A stretch of 64,000 nucleotides of DNA, from contig NZ_CP151657.1 in assembly GCF_038405225.1 (NCBI RefSeq), forward strand, positions 1,178,001 to 1,242,000, in the 5' to 3' direction. Origin of the DNA: Arthrobacter citreus. Lineage in GTDB: Bacteria; Actinomycetota; Actinomycetes; Actinomycetales; Micrococcaceae. This document shows, one piece after another, positions 53,807-62,857 of this stretch (position 1 is the first letter of the stretch; each line of letters opens with the position of its first letter). Under the pieces are notes generated by a model. It searched no databases and was not told the origin of the DNA. It worked only from the letters and a program-made list of their open reading frames with translations. Position numbers and translations under genes: made by a program.

Positions 53807-56350
53807 ATCGAGGCGGCCTGCGTGGATCACCTTGATGACGGGCGCTCCGGCGTCGTCCGACGCCGCCAGATCCACCTCGGCGTTGATGCCCCAGTCCAGG
53901 TGGTTGGCCGGATCCTTGAAGATCTGCCGCACTTCCCACTTGCCCGGAAGCTCCTTGATGATCAGCAGGTTGGGTCCGCGGCCGTCCGGTCCGTCGTCGA
54001 TGTCCTCATGCTCTTCAAAGTACGCATCCAGCACCTCGGCCCAGCGGTCGGCGTCCCAGCCGGCGTCGCCGTCGAGCTCGCCCAGGCCGCGGTCATCCTC
54101 ATCGGCGAAGAGCTTCACCCGCTGGAACATCTCGTTGCGGACCATGACCCGGAAAGCGCGGACGTTGGCGGTGAGCTTGTCCGGCACCGGCGGCAGGACG
54201 GGCTCGGCAGAGGCATCGGGGTTGATGCCGTTGGTCAGCTCTTCCCATTCGTCCAGCAGCGAGGAGTCAGTCTGGCGGACCAGTTCGCCGAGCCACTCGA
54301 TGATGTCCTCGAGGTCCTCGCGCAGCCGCTCCGGCGGAACGGTGTGCAGCAGTGCCTTGTAGGTGTCCGAGAGGTAGCGCAGCAGCACGCCCTCGGAGCG
54401 GGCCAGGGAGTAGAACTGGACATACTCGCCAAAACTCATGGCGCGTTCGTACATGTCCCGGACAATCGATTTGGGGCTCAGCTCGAACTCGCCCAGCCAC
54501 GGCGCGCCGGAGCGGTACACCTCGAAGGACTGCTCCAGCAGTTCAGCCAGCGGCTGCGGATAGGTGACTTCCTCGAGCAGTGCCATCCGCTCGTCGTACT
54601 CGATGCCCTGGGACTTCATGGCGGCGATGGCCTCGCCGCGGGCCTTCTTCTCCTGCGCTGAAAGGACCTGGCGGGGCTTTTCCATGATCGCTTCGATCAC
54701 GGAGACCACGTCCAGGGCGTAGGACGGGCTGTCTGGATCCAGGATCTCCAGGGACGCCATCGCAAACGGGGACAGCGGCTGGTTCAGGGCAAAGTTCGGC
54801 TGCAGGTGCACCTTCAGGCGGACGGTGCGGCCGTCGGCGTCGGGTTCGGGCAGAACCTCCACGATGCCGGCGGTCTTCAGCTCGCGGTAGATGCTCAGCG
54901 CCTTTTTCATCAGCGCCAGCTGCGAGGACCGGGTTTCGTGGTTGTTGGTCAGAAGCTTCTTGGCCGCGGCAAACGGATCGCCCGGACGTTCCAGCAGGTT
55001 CAGCAGCATGGAGTGGGTGATGTTGAAGCTGGAGGTCAGCGGCTCCGGGGTGCCGTCCACCAGCTTTTCGAAGGTGGGCTTGCCCCAGGACACAAAGCCG
55101 GCCTGCGGCTTCTTCTTCACCACCTGGCGCAGCTTCTTCTGGTCATCGCCGAACTTGGCGTGCGCCTTGGCCATCGCCTTCACGTTTTCAATCACGTGTT
55201 CCGGAGCCTGCACGACGACGGTGCCCGCCGTGTCATAACCGGCGCGGCCCGCGCGGCCGGCGATCTGGTGGAACTCGCGGACCTTCAGTGGCCGGGTTCG
55301 GGTGCCGTCGTACTTGGACAGGGCGGTGATCAGGACGGTGCGGATGGGCACGTTGATGCCAACGCCCAGGGTGTCGGTGCCGCAGATGACCTTGAGCAGT
55401 CCGGCCTGGGCCAGCTGCTCCACCAGGCGGCGGTATTTGGGCAGCATGCCGGCGTGGTGCACGCCGATGCCGTGGCGGACCAGCCGGTTCAGGGTCTTGC
55501 CGAAGCCGGGGGCGAAGCGGAAACCGGCAATCAGCTCGCCGATCTTGTCCTTTTCCTCGCGGGTGCACACGTTGATGCTCATCAGGGCCTGGGCCCGGTC
55601 AATGGCTTCAATCTGGGAGAAGTGCACCACGTAGACCGGAACCTGTTTGGTGGCCAGCAGCTCCTCCAGGGATTCCTGGACAGGGGTCTCCACGTAGTAG
55701 TAGTGCAGGGGGATGGGCCGCTGCACCGAGGAGACGGTCACCGTGTCCCGGTTGGTGAGCTCGCTGAGTTCGTTGGCGATCCGGGTCATATCGCCCAGGG
55801 TGGCGGACATCAGCAGGAACTGCGCCTGCGGCAGCTCCAGCAGGGGCACCTGCCAGGCCCAGCCGCGCTGCGGATCGGAGTAGAAGTGGAACTCGTCCAT
55901 GATGACGGTGCCCAGGTCCGCGTCGGGACCCTCGCGCAAGGCAATGTTGGCCAGGATCTCCGCGGTGCAGCAGATGATGGGCGCATCCTTGTTCACCGAT
56001 GAATCTCCGGTGACCATGCCGACGTTCTCGGCGCCGAAGATCTCGCAGAGGGCAAAGAACTTCTCCGACACCAGTGCCTTGATGGGTGCGGTGTAGTAGC
56101 TGCGCTCGTCGTGCGCCATGGCGTGGAAGTGCGCGGCAATGGCGACCATCGACTTGCCGGAGCCGGTGGGCGTGGCGAGGATGACGTTGTTGCCGGTCAC
56201 CAGCTCCATCACCGCTTCATCCTGCGCCGGGTACAGCGACATGCCCCGGCTCTCGACCCATTCCAGGAAGGACGTGTAGGTCTCGTCGGGGTCGATGGTG
56301 CGGGTGCTGGACGGGCCGGAGGCAAGCTGTTCAAGAAGTTTCATGTCCAT
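53804..56350 (-). CDS. DEAD/DEAH-box helicase with DUF3516 C-terminus
   Basis: Superfamily 2 helicase of 848 aa, built like the Ski2/Mtr4 group. Motif I ATPTGSGKS (59-67), motif II MDEFHFY (D152, E153), motif III LLMSATL, motif VI HQIAGRAGRAGY. The C-terminal 400 residues are DUF3516, found in actinobacterial members; it includes RDMYERAMSFGEYVQFYSLA and ends with WEVRQIFKDPANHLDW. The Mtr4 arch is not recognisable. Eukaryal relatives unwind RNA for the exosome; an RNA-decay role is an inference. ATG 56350 or 56344; TAGTCT (56359-56354) lies just ahead. Confidence 0.92.
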   Translation of the reverse strand: MDMKLLEQLASGPSSTRTIDPDETYTSFLEWVESRGMSLYPAQDEAVMELVTGNNVILATPTGSGKSMVAIAAHFHAMAHDERSYYTAPIKALVSEKFFALCEIFGAENVGMVTGDSSVNKDAPIICCTAEILANIALREGPDADLGTVIMDEFHFYSDPQRGWAWQVPLLELPQAQFLLMSATLGDMTRIANELSELTNRDTVTVSSVQRPIPLHYYYVETPVQESLEELLATKQVPVYVVHFSQIEAIDRAQALMSINVCTREEKDKIGELIAGFRFAPGFGKTLNRLVRHGIGVHHAGMLPKYRRLVEQLAQAGLLKVICGTDTLGVGINVPIRTVLITALSKYDGTRTRPLKVREFHQIAGRAGRAGYDTAGTVVVQAPEHVIENVKAMAKAHAKFGDDQKKLRQVVKKKPQAGFVSWGKPTFEKLVDGTPEPLTSSFNITHSMLLNLLERPGDPFAAAKKLLTNNHETRSSQLALMKKALSIYRELKTAGIVEVLPEPDADGRTVRLKVHLQPNFALNQPLSPFAMASLEILDPDSPSYALDVVSVIEAIMEKPRQVLSAQEKKARGEAIAAMKSQGIEYDERMALLEEVTYPQPLAELLEQSFEVYRSGAPWLGEFELSPKSIVRDMYERAMSFGEYVQFYSLARSEGVLLRYLSDTYKALLHTVPPERLREDLEDIIEWLGELVRQTDSSLLDEWEELTNGINPDASAEPVLPPVPDKLTANVRAFRVMVRNEMFQRVKLFADEDDRGLGELDGDAGWDADRWAEVLDAYFEEHEDIDDGPDGRGPNLLIIKELPGKWEVRQIFKDPANHLDWGINAEVDLAASDDAGAPVIKVIHAGRLD

Positions 56351-56400
56351 ACCAGACTATCGGGCGCGGCCGTGCGCCGTGGACCGCCGGCAGGGAACGG

Positions 56401-57420
56401 CTAGGAGAACTGCCGCACGTGTGTCCATCCGGGGTCGGGAGCGGTACGGGCCGCTCCGCCGGCTGCGCGGACCGCATCTTCGATGACTGCGCGTCCGTGA
56501 TGGTCCACGGAATCCGAGTAGTAGTGAAGCACCCGGGTTCCGGCGGCGCTCACCCGGGCTACCAGTATTGCCCGTGTTCCCAGGGCGGCCGAGATGCGGG
56601 CCTCCTTTTCGCGGAGCACCTCCAGGGAGGCCGGGGTCGGGGGGCCGCTGGCATCGGCGTCGTCGTAGGCCAGGCGCACTTCGGTATGGAGGTCGAACAG
56701 GGGAAAGTCGATCCAGCGCAGCGGACGGCGGGCCAGAACCATGATGACTGCGCCGCCAGGCGTGCTTCCCTCCATCACCACCCAATCGTTCCGGGTTTGG
56801 GCGGCCAGCGCGCTGACGGTGTCGCGGAGATCCGCGGCAGTCCTGTCCAGGGTCCCGCCGGTGGCCGTGTCGACGGCACCCACCCATCGCGTGACCTCGT
56901 CCTCGCCGAGGATCCAGTCCAGGAGCAGCAGGGAAACCTGCAAACGCCGCTCCTGCGCCACTTGACGGAAAAGCGGGTGATGGACCACGACGTCGAGGCG
57001 TCCCCTGCCTGGGTCCTCCCGCAGTCCGAAGCGGGCCTGGCCCAGGGAAAGGCTGTGTCCGTCGATCTCGATGGTCTTGCCCGCCGCGTCGGGAACCGGC
57101 TGGCGGGCGGCCGCATACTCCCAGGCATCGTCAGCGGCAGGGGCGCAGCGGAGCCAGTGTTCCGCGGTCCTGCGCAGCGCGGGATCACCTTCCGAGCTCA
57201 CGGCGAGGAGATGGCGGGACTTGTGCCCGGTCCCCGTGTCCCATGCCAGGTCCGGGTGTACGGCTGCGAGCCGTTCCTGCATCTCGCCCGCAAGTCCGCC
57301 CCACCGGCCGGTGTCCGCCCCGGCGCTGAACCGGGATGCGCCGTCAGCACTCCACCACTGCCAAAAGGCTTCCGCCGGATCCGCCGGCACTGCGGAATCC
57401 CTGCGCGTGAAAAGACCCAT
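56401..57420 (-). CDS. DUF695-like protein of unknown function
   Basis: 339-aa cytosolic protein. The N-terminal two thirds include FWQWWSADGASRFSAG, RWGGLAGEMQERLAAVHPDL and a tract on possible partner binding (LLLLDWILGEDEVTRWV); the last 85 residues (REKEARISAAL, LVARVSAAGTRVLHYYSD) resemble the DUF695 domain. No catalytic motif is visible. AAAGGGA stands ahead of ATG. The gene is 50 bases upstream of the helicase on the same strand and could be its first operon partner. Confidence 0.8.
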   Translation of the reverse strand: MGLFTRRDSAVPADPAEAFWQWWSADGASRFSAGADTGRWGGLAGEMQERLAAVHPDLAWDTGTGHKSRHLLAVSSEGDPALRRTAEHWLRCAPAADDAWEYAAARQPVPDAAGKTIEIDGHSLSLGQARFGLREDPGRGRLDVVVHHPLFRQVAQERRLQVSLLLLDWILGEDEVTRWVGAVDTATGGTLDRTAADLRDTVSALAAQTRNDWVVMEGSTPGGAVIMVLARRPLRWIDFPLFDLHTEVRLAYDDADASGPPTPASLEVLREKEARISAALGTRAILVARVSAAGTRVLHYYSDSVDHHGRAVIEDAVRAAGGAARTAPDPGWTHVRQFS

Positions 57421-57606
57421 TTATCCCTTTCCCGGGCGCCCCCATGCCGCCCGCCCTGAACCTACCAGCGGATGGGCCGCGGATCGTTCGCCGACGCGCT
57501 GTTCGCTGCCCCGGCCCGTGTGGTCCGCCGCTGGCCGCCACAGCCGGGATGACCCCGCATGAAGGCCGGCACCTGCCCCATCCGTCCCTTTGCTAGGCTC
57601 GGCGGC
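57421..57606. promoter_or_regulatory. Divergent promoter region with -10 box of tam
   Basis: TAGGCT (57594-57599) seven bases before tam ATG 57607, no ribosome site. The remaining 170 bases show no repeat or frame worth naming. Confidence 0.5.
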
Positions 57607-58386
57607 ATGAAATGGGATCCCCGGAAGTACACACAGTTCTCCTCGCACCGTGATCGGCCGTTTTTTGACCTCACGGCCCGCATCGCCGCTGACAGCCCAC
57701 GCCGGGTTGTTGACCTTGGTTGTGGTCCGGGAACCCTCACCGCGGCGCTCGCCGCCCGCTGGCCGTCAGCGCAGGTCACCGGCGTCGACTCTTCGCCGGC
57801 AATGGTGGAGCGGGCCCGGGCGCTCGGGCAGGCCCCGGACAACCTGGACTTTGTGCAGGCGGGCATCGAGGAGTGGGAGCCGCAGCCCGGCACGGACGTG
57901 GTGGTCTCGAATGCCGCCCTGCAGTGGGTGCCGGGACACCAGGATTTAATGCGCCGCTGGGCCAAACAGCTCGACGGCGGCGCATGGCTGGCTGTCCAGG
58001 TCCCGGGAAACTTCGGTGCCCCCTCGCACGCCCTGATGCGGGAGCTGGCAGCCGGTCCCGAGTGGGCCGGGAAGCTGGACGGAGTCCTGCGCCATGGGGA
58101 TGCCGTGGATGAGCCGGAAGATTATCTGGGGCTGCTGGTCGAAGCCGGCTTTGACGCTGATGTCTGGGAGACGAGTTACTCGCAGGTGCTTCCGGGCAAG
58201 GACCCGGTGCTGGAATGGGTGCGCGGAACCGCGCTGCGTCCCGTCATCGATGCCCTGGACCCGGAGGACTTCTCCCGCTTTGAAGAGCAGTACGCCGTGC
58301 TGCTGCGGGAGGCGTATCCCGCCCATGCATGGGGAACGGTCTTTCCGTTCCGCCGGATCTTCATGGTGGGACGGAAACAGGGCTGA
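57607..58386 (+). CDS. tam: Trans-aconitate 2-methyltransferase
   Basis: SAM-dependent enzyme of 259 aa that esterifies trans-aconitate, a by-product that inhibits the citric acid cycle. N-terminus MKWDPRKYTQFSSHRDRPF is the family hallmark; RVVDLGCGPGTLTAAL binds SAM; VSNAALQWVPGH, LAVQVPGNFGAPSH and VLPGKDPVLEWVRGTALRP are further Tam signatures. Confidence 0.95.
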   Translation: MKWDPRKYTQFSSHRDRPFFDLTARIAADSPRRVVDLGCGPGTLTAALAARWPSAQVTGVDSSPAMVERARALGQAPDNLDFVQAGIEEWEPQPGTDVVVSNAALQWVPGHQDLMRRWAKQLDGGAWLAVQVPGNFGAPSHALMRELAAGPEWAGKLDGVLRHGDAVDEPEDYLGLLVEAGFDADVWETSYSQVLPGKDPVLEWVRGTALRPVIDALDPEDFSRFEEQYAVLLREAYPAHAWGTVFPFRRIFMVGRKQG

Positions 58387-58415
58387 TCCGCCCAACACGG
58401 AGGCCGGGGCGGCTG

Positions 58416-58438
58416 CCCGGGGGGAGAAACGCCCCGGG
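58416..58438. terminator. Possible terminator between tam and APC gene
   Basis: CCCGGGG (58416-58422) and CCCCGGG (58432-58438) form a seven-bp GC stem without T run, between convergent genes. Confidence 0.4.
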
Positions 58439-58454
58439 AGGTCAGCCCCGGGAG

Positions 58455-59855
58455 TCAGGGATAGCGGCGCGCCCCGTGCGCCCGCTTCAGTGGCTTGGTG
58501 CGGGCAGCCTTCATCAGTGGAGTGTTGAGGGTATCGATCTGTTCATTGGCGTGGTCCTGGGTCCCGGCGCCTCCGCGGTCCCAGTGCCGCGCCAAATACA
58601 GTGCCCCGCCGATGGCCGTGAGCAGGAAACCGGTCACCAGCGCCGGGACGCTCAGTGACGGCAGCTGGCTTGCGGCCGCTAGGACCGCCAGGATGGGGAT
58701 GACGGGACCCAACGGCAGCCGTGCGCCTGCTCCGGGCCACCTGCGGAATCCGAGCACGGCAGCCGCGACGCTCACCACGATCATGGCCAGGATGGCGGCG
58801 ACGTTGGCGATGGAGACCACAAAGGTGGTGTCGTTGAGCAGCACCAGGATCACGGTGATGGCGGCCAGCAGCAGAACGCTGACGTAGGGATGGCCGCTGC
58901 GGCTGTTCCGTCCCAGCGCCGGCGGCACATCACCGCGTGCCACCATGCGCAGGATGATCTCGGAGGCGCCAAGGACGTTGGCGTTGGCACCGGACAGCGT
59001 GGACAGGCAGGCGGCGAAAGCCACCAGGAGGCCGCCCCAGGGTCCCATGACGATGTCCGCCGCCTGCGATACGCCGGTGGCCGAAAAATTCGTGAGGCCG
59101 CTCGCCATCATGGCCAGCACTGTTCCCAGATAAATTAGTCCGGAGACCAGAAGTGTCAGCAGGATGGCGCGCGGGACGGTTGTGCGCGGATTCTTTACGG
59201 ATCCGGCCATGTTGGTGATGACGTTGAAACCGGTGTAGGCGGTGAACAGGAGTGCCGCGGCGGAGAACACTCCGCCGGTGCCCTGCGGCAATGGACGGTC
59301 GAGGTTCGCGGGCCGCAGCTCGGTCAGGCCCCAGACGGCGAACAGGACGAGCAGGGCAAGCTTGATGCCCACGATCCACGTTTCAGCCTTGGCGACCAAC
59401 GCCGTCGGGCCCAAATTCAACACCGTCACCACTGCCGCGGCGGCGAGCGCGAGGGCCAGGGTGCCAATCGCCGGGAGGAAGTACTCGTGCAGGTAATCGC
59501 CGAAGGAGTCCACGAGGTACGCCACGATGGTGGCCCCGTTGAGGTAGAAGGCCCACATGACGATGAACCGCCAGAAGGGGCTCAGGATGGTCCCGACCGG
59601 CCCGTAGCCTGACTCGCCGTCCGCGGCCCGCGTGGACACCACAATGAAGGACAGGGCGCACAGGCTCATCACGATGCCCGCGATGATGTAGCTGATGACT
59701 GCACCCGGCCCGGCAAGGTTCACTGCCGTTCCGGACAGTGTAAAGACCCCGCCGCCCACAGTGGTGCCGACGCCGAAGGCCACGCAGGCCAACAGTCCGA
59801 TTTGTGGTGTCGCGGCGCTGGCCGGACCGGACGTTGGTGACTGCGAATTTGCCAC
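58455..59855 (-). CDS. APC-family amino acid permease
   Basis: Twelve-helix transporter of 466 aa for amino acids or amines. GVGTTVGGGVFTLSGTAV is the unwound helix 1 (G-x-G-x-G substrate motif), and FTAYTGFNVITNMAGSVKNP is helix 6 with the second unwound stretch and following loop. A basic C-terminal tail (PLMKAARTKPLKRAHGARRYP, cytosolic) ends the protein. GTG 59855 start without a clear ribosome site. Single gene; substrate unknown. Confidence 0.9.
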   Translation of the reverse strand: MANSQSPTSGPASAATPQIGLLACVAFGVGTTVGGGVFTLSGTAVNLAGPGAVISYIIAGIVMSLCALSFIVVSTRAADGESGYGPVGTILSPFWRFIVMWAFYLNGATIVAYLVDSFGDYLHEYFLPAIGTLALALAAAAVVTVLNLGPTALVAKAETWIVGIKLALLVLFAVWGLTELRPANLDRPLPQGTGGVFSAAALLFTAYTGFNVITNMAGSVKNPRTTVPRAILLTLLVSGLIYLGTVLAMMASGLTNFSATGVSQAADIVMGPWGGLLVAFAACLSTLSGANANVLGASEIILRMVARGDVPPALGRNSRSGHPYVSVLLLAAITVILVLLNDTTFVVSIANVAAILAMIVVSVAAAVLGFRRWPGAGARLPLGPVIPILAVLAAASQLPSLSVPALVTGFLLTAIGGALYLARHWDRGGAGTQDHANEQIDTLNTPLMKAARTKPLKRAHGARRYP

Positions 59856-59946
59856 GGGTCCACGCTCTCATCCGGTCCGAAGGCTCCCTTTGGAGCGTAA
59901 GTCCGTCACTGAGCGGGGGTCAACGCGGCGGCAGGCAAACGGCCTG

Positions 59947-60585
59947 CTACCAGCCGCGTTCCTTCCACTCCGGCAGGTGGGGGCGCTCGGCACCGAGCGT
60001 GGTGCCGGCGCCGTGCCCCGGGTGGACGACGGTGTCATCCGGCAGGTATTCGAACACACGTTCTACTGTATCCGCGTAGAGGGACTCAAACCGCTCCGGG
60101 TCCTTCTGCGTGTTGCCCAGGCCGCCGGGAAAGAGGGAATCTCCGGTGAACAGATGGGCCGGGCCGCTGGGATCGCGGTACAGCAGGGCCACGGATCCCG
60201 GGGTGTGCCCGCGCAGCTTGATGGCCTCCAAGTCGAAACCGTCGAAGTTGCCGATATCCCCGTGATCCAGCGGCACGTCGGTGGGCACTTCGATGTCAGG
60301 GATGTCCTCGCTGCCGGCGGCGGTTTTGGCCCCGGTGGCCGCAACGGCGTCGGCGAGCGCCCGGACATGGTCCCAGTGGCTGTGCGTGGTGATAATCAGC
60401 TGCACCTTGGCGGGTACGGCGGCATCCGCCGCGGCTTCGGCCAGGAGTTCGCGGATCGCGGGAAAATCATCGGCGGCATCAATGAGTACCTGCGCCCCGG
60501 TGTCTTTGGCGGTAATGACATAGACGTTGTTGTCCATGCTGCCCACGGACCGGCTGCGGATGGTGACCTTCTCCAAATCAATCAT
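59947..60585 (-). CDS. Metallo-beta-lactamase-fold hydrolase (glyoxalase II-like)
   Basis: 212-aa metal hydrolase. Zinc ligands: THSHWDH, H in RGHTPGSV, D in FTGDSLFPGG and H in VVHPGHGAGT. The GDSLFPGGLG and HTPGSVAL blocks are those of the glyoxalase II/persulfide dioxygenase-like branch. The substrate may be a thioester; no neighbour helps to decide. TAGACT (60598-60593) seven bases ahead of ATG suggests a leaderless message. Confidence 0.92.
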   Translation of the reverse strand: MIDLEKVTIRSRSVGSMDNNVYVITAKDTGAQVLIDAADDFPAIRELLAEAAADAAVPAKVQLIITTHSHWDHVRALADAVAATGAKTAAGSEDIPDIEVPTDVPLDHGDIGNFDGFDLEAIKLRGHTPGSVALLYRDPSGPAHLFTGDSLFPGGLGNTQKDPERFESLYADTVERVFEYLPDDTVVHPGHGAGTTLGAERPHLPEWKERGW

Positions 60586-60592
60586 GCCGGTA

Positions 60593-60598
60593 AGTCTA
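60593..60598 (-). promoter_or_regulatory. -10 box of MBL-fold hydrolase gene
   Basis: TAGACT on the minus strand, seven bases before ATG 60585. Confidence 0.55.
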
Positions 60599-60606
60599 GT
60601 TCCGGG

Positions 60607-60778
60607 CGGCGGCTTTCACAGGGCAGGCGTGTCCGCGCTCGCCGATGCCCTCGCCACCGCCACACCCGAGGCGCCCGCCGATGGAGGCGGCACGGCTGGC
60701 CGGCCCTGTGAAAGCCGCCGCCGTCCCCGCCACCTTCGCCGTCTTCCCGCCGATGGAGGCGGCACGGCTGGCCGGCCC
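60607..60778. repeat. Cluster of direct and inverted repeats in intergenic region
   Basis: A 33-bp perfect direct repeat lies at 60674-60706 and 60746-60778 (72-base period; core GATGGAGGCGGCACGGCTGG). An 18-bp perfect inverted repeat, CGGCGGCTTTCACAGGGC at 60607-60624, has its complement at 60703-60720, partly inside the first direct copy. The layout suggests a small REP/MITE-like element that has duplicated in place. Only two direct copies exist and no cas gene is near, so it is not a CRISPR. Confidence 0.75.
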
Positions 60779-61123
60779 GACTCACCCGGCGCAACTCACC
60801 CGCCACCGTCCCCGTCCTCCCGCCGCCTGCCCAGCACGCGTTCCCAGTGTTTGTGGCTACTGATACAGATGGGGTCACACCAGCCCCGTGAGGTAACAAA
60901 GAGTGGGAACCTGTGCAGGAATGACCGCCCGCGACAGTGCAGGCTCGGGCGCAGGTACGGGCATGAGCGCTCGCCGGTGCGGCCCGGCCCGCCGTCGCCC
61001 GCTGTCAGCCGCGCCGGGGAACTTCCGTCCTAGCCCGCCGGCGGCAGCCTATTGCCTGCCCCGCGGCGGCGGCGTACGTTCGGAAGGTGCCGGTGCTGGA
61101 ACCGGCCGGTCCGGGAGGAAAGC
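60779..61123. other. Gene-free stretch before ABC exporter
   Basis: 345 bases, very GC-rich and without a convincing frame. It should hold the exporter promoter; no clear -35/-10 pair was found. GGGAGGAAAGC just before 61124 is the ribosome site. Confidence 0.45.
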
Positions 61124-62857
61124 GTGCTCGTACGGCTTATCCGGCAAAACCTTGCACCCTACAAAGGTGCGGTGGCCGCCGTCGTTATCCTGCAATTTCT
61201 ACAGACTGTGGCCACGCTGTATCTGCCCACCCTGAACGCTGACATTATTGACCGCGGCGTGGTGGTGGCTGACACCGGCGTCATCCTGGGCCTTGGCGGC
61301 TGGATGCTGGTGATCACCGCCGGGCAGGTGCTGTGCGCGGTTGCCGCGACCTACTTTGCCGCCCGGGTGGCCATGAGCGTGGGCCGGAACATCCGCGACA
61401 ACCTTTTCACCACCGTTGAGTCCTTCTCGTCCCGGGAAGTGGGCGTCTTCGGCGCGCCCTCCCTGATCACCCGCACCACCAATGACGTGCAGCAGGTGCA
61501 GATGGCGCTGCTGATGACGTTCACCGTGATGGTTTCCGCTCCGATCATGGGTATCGGAGGGGTGGTGCTGGCGCTGAACCAGGATGTGCCGCTGTCCGGG
61601 ATTCTGCTGCTGATCCTGCCGGTCCTGTTTGCGGTGATTGGCCTGGTGCTGCGCCGCCTGATTCCTCTGTTCCGCCGCGCGCAGAAGCAGATCGACCGGG
61701 TGAACTCGGTGCTGCGGGAACAGATCATGGGTGTTGCGGTGATCCGGGCCTTTGTCCGGGAGCGCACCGAAGAAGCCCGCTTCGACACTGCCAACACAGA
61801 CCTGACCGGAACCCAGCTGCGGACGGCGCAGTACATGGCCCTGCTCTTCCCCGCCGCCATGCTCGTGGCGAACCTGGCCTCCGTGGCGGTGGTCTGGCTC
61901 GGCGCCTACCGCATTGACTCGGGGCAGATGCAGATTGGCGCCCTCACCGCGTTCATTGCCTACATCATGCAGATCCTGATGGCTGTGATGATGTCCATGT
62001 TCATGATCATGATGCTTCCCCGCGCAGCCGTCTGCGCCGAACGCATCTACGAGGTCCTGGACACCGAGAGCACGGTGCACGACGCGCCGGCTGCCGCGCC
62101 GCTGGTGTACGACGGCGGGACCCTGGTGTTTGACGGCGTGGGCTACACCTACCCGGGGGCGGAGGCGCCGGTGCTGCACGGGATTACCTTCACCGCCGAG
62201 TCCGGACAGACCACGGCCATCATCGGATCCACGGGGGCGGGGAAATCTACCCTGCTGAACCTGGTGCCGCGGCTGCTTGATGCCACCACCGGAGGAATCC
62301 GCATTGACGGACAGGACATTGAGGAAGTCACGCTGCATTCACTGCGCAGCGGCATCGGCCTGGTGCCGCAGAAGGCGTACCTGTTTGCCGGCACCATTGC
62401 CTCCAACCTGCGCTTCGGCAAACCGGAAGCGACCGACGCCGAACTGTGGGAAGCCCTCGAGATCGCCCAGGCCGCCGACTTTGTCCGCGCTTCCGAGGGG
62501 GTGCTGGAACACCGGGTGGAACAGGGCGGCGGAAACTTCTCCGGCGGCCAGCGGCAGCGCCTGGCCATTGCCCGGGCACTGGTGGTCCAGCCATCCATCT
62601 ACCTCTTTGATGACAGCTTCTCCGCACTGGACTTCGCCACGGATGCCAGGCTGCGGGCCGCCCTCAAACAGCGCACCCGTAATTCCACCGTGCTGATTGT
62701 CGCCCAGCGCGTGAACACCATCACCGACGCCGGACGGATTGTGGTGCTGGAGGAGGGGCGGATCGCCGGACAGGGCACGCACGCCGAACTGATGGACACC
62801 TCGCCCACCTACCGCGAAATAGTCGAATCCCAGCTCACCGCCGAGGAAGTCCAGTGA
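61124..62857 (+). CDS. ABC transporter, fused permease/ATPase (first half of heterodimer)
   Basis: Type IV ABC exporter half of 577 aa. Six membrane helices (about 1-310) precede the ATPase: Walker A IIGSTGAGKST, Q-loop VPQKAYLFAGT, signature GGNFSGGQRQRLAIARAL, Walker B YLFDDSFSALD, switch His replaced by Gln (IVAQRVNTI). The Walker B is followed by Asp (FDD) and not Glu, and the H-loop is changed, so this subunit forms the degenerate site of a heterodimer. GTG 61124 behind GGGAGG. Similar pairs export lipids or drugs. Confidence 0.94.
   Translation: MLVRLIRQNLAPYKGAVAAVVILQFLQTVATLYLPTLNADIIDRGVVVADTGVILGLGGWMLVITAGQVLCAVAATYFAARVAMSVGRNIRDNLFTTVESFSSREVGVFGAPSLITRTTNDVQQVQMALLMTFTVMVSAPIMGIGGVVLALNQDVPLSGILLLILPVLFAVIGLVLRRLIPLFRRAQKQIDRVNSVLREQIMGVAVIRAFVRERTEEARFDTANTDLTGTQLRTAQYMALLFPAAMLVANLASVAVVWLGAYRIDSGQMQIGALTAFIAYIMQILMAVMMSMFMIMMLPRAAVCAERIYEVLDTESTVHDAPAAAPLVYDGGTLVFDGVGYTYPGAEAPVLHGITFTAESGQTTAIIGSTGAGKSTLLNLVPRLLDATTGGIRIDGQDIEEVTLHSLRSGIGLVPQKAYLFAGTIASNLRFGKPEATDAELWEALEIAQAADFVRASEGVLEHRVEQGGGNFSGGQRQRLAIARALVVQPSIYLFDDSFSALDFATDARLRAALKQRTRNSTVLIVAQRVNTITDAGRIVVLEEGRIAGQGTHAELMDTSPTYREIVESQLTAEEVQ

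Noticed and set aside
60674-60778. Possible CRISPR (33-bp repeats, 39-base interval)
   Set aside because: Only two copies, no further repeats on either side, no cas gene in the window, and the first copy overlaps an inverted repeat.
60903-61235. 110-codon frame ahead of the ABC exporter
   Set aside because: Low-complexity Ala/Gly/Arg/Pro text in a GC-rich gap that overlaps the exporter start in another frame.
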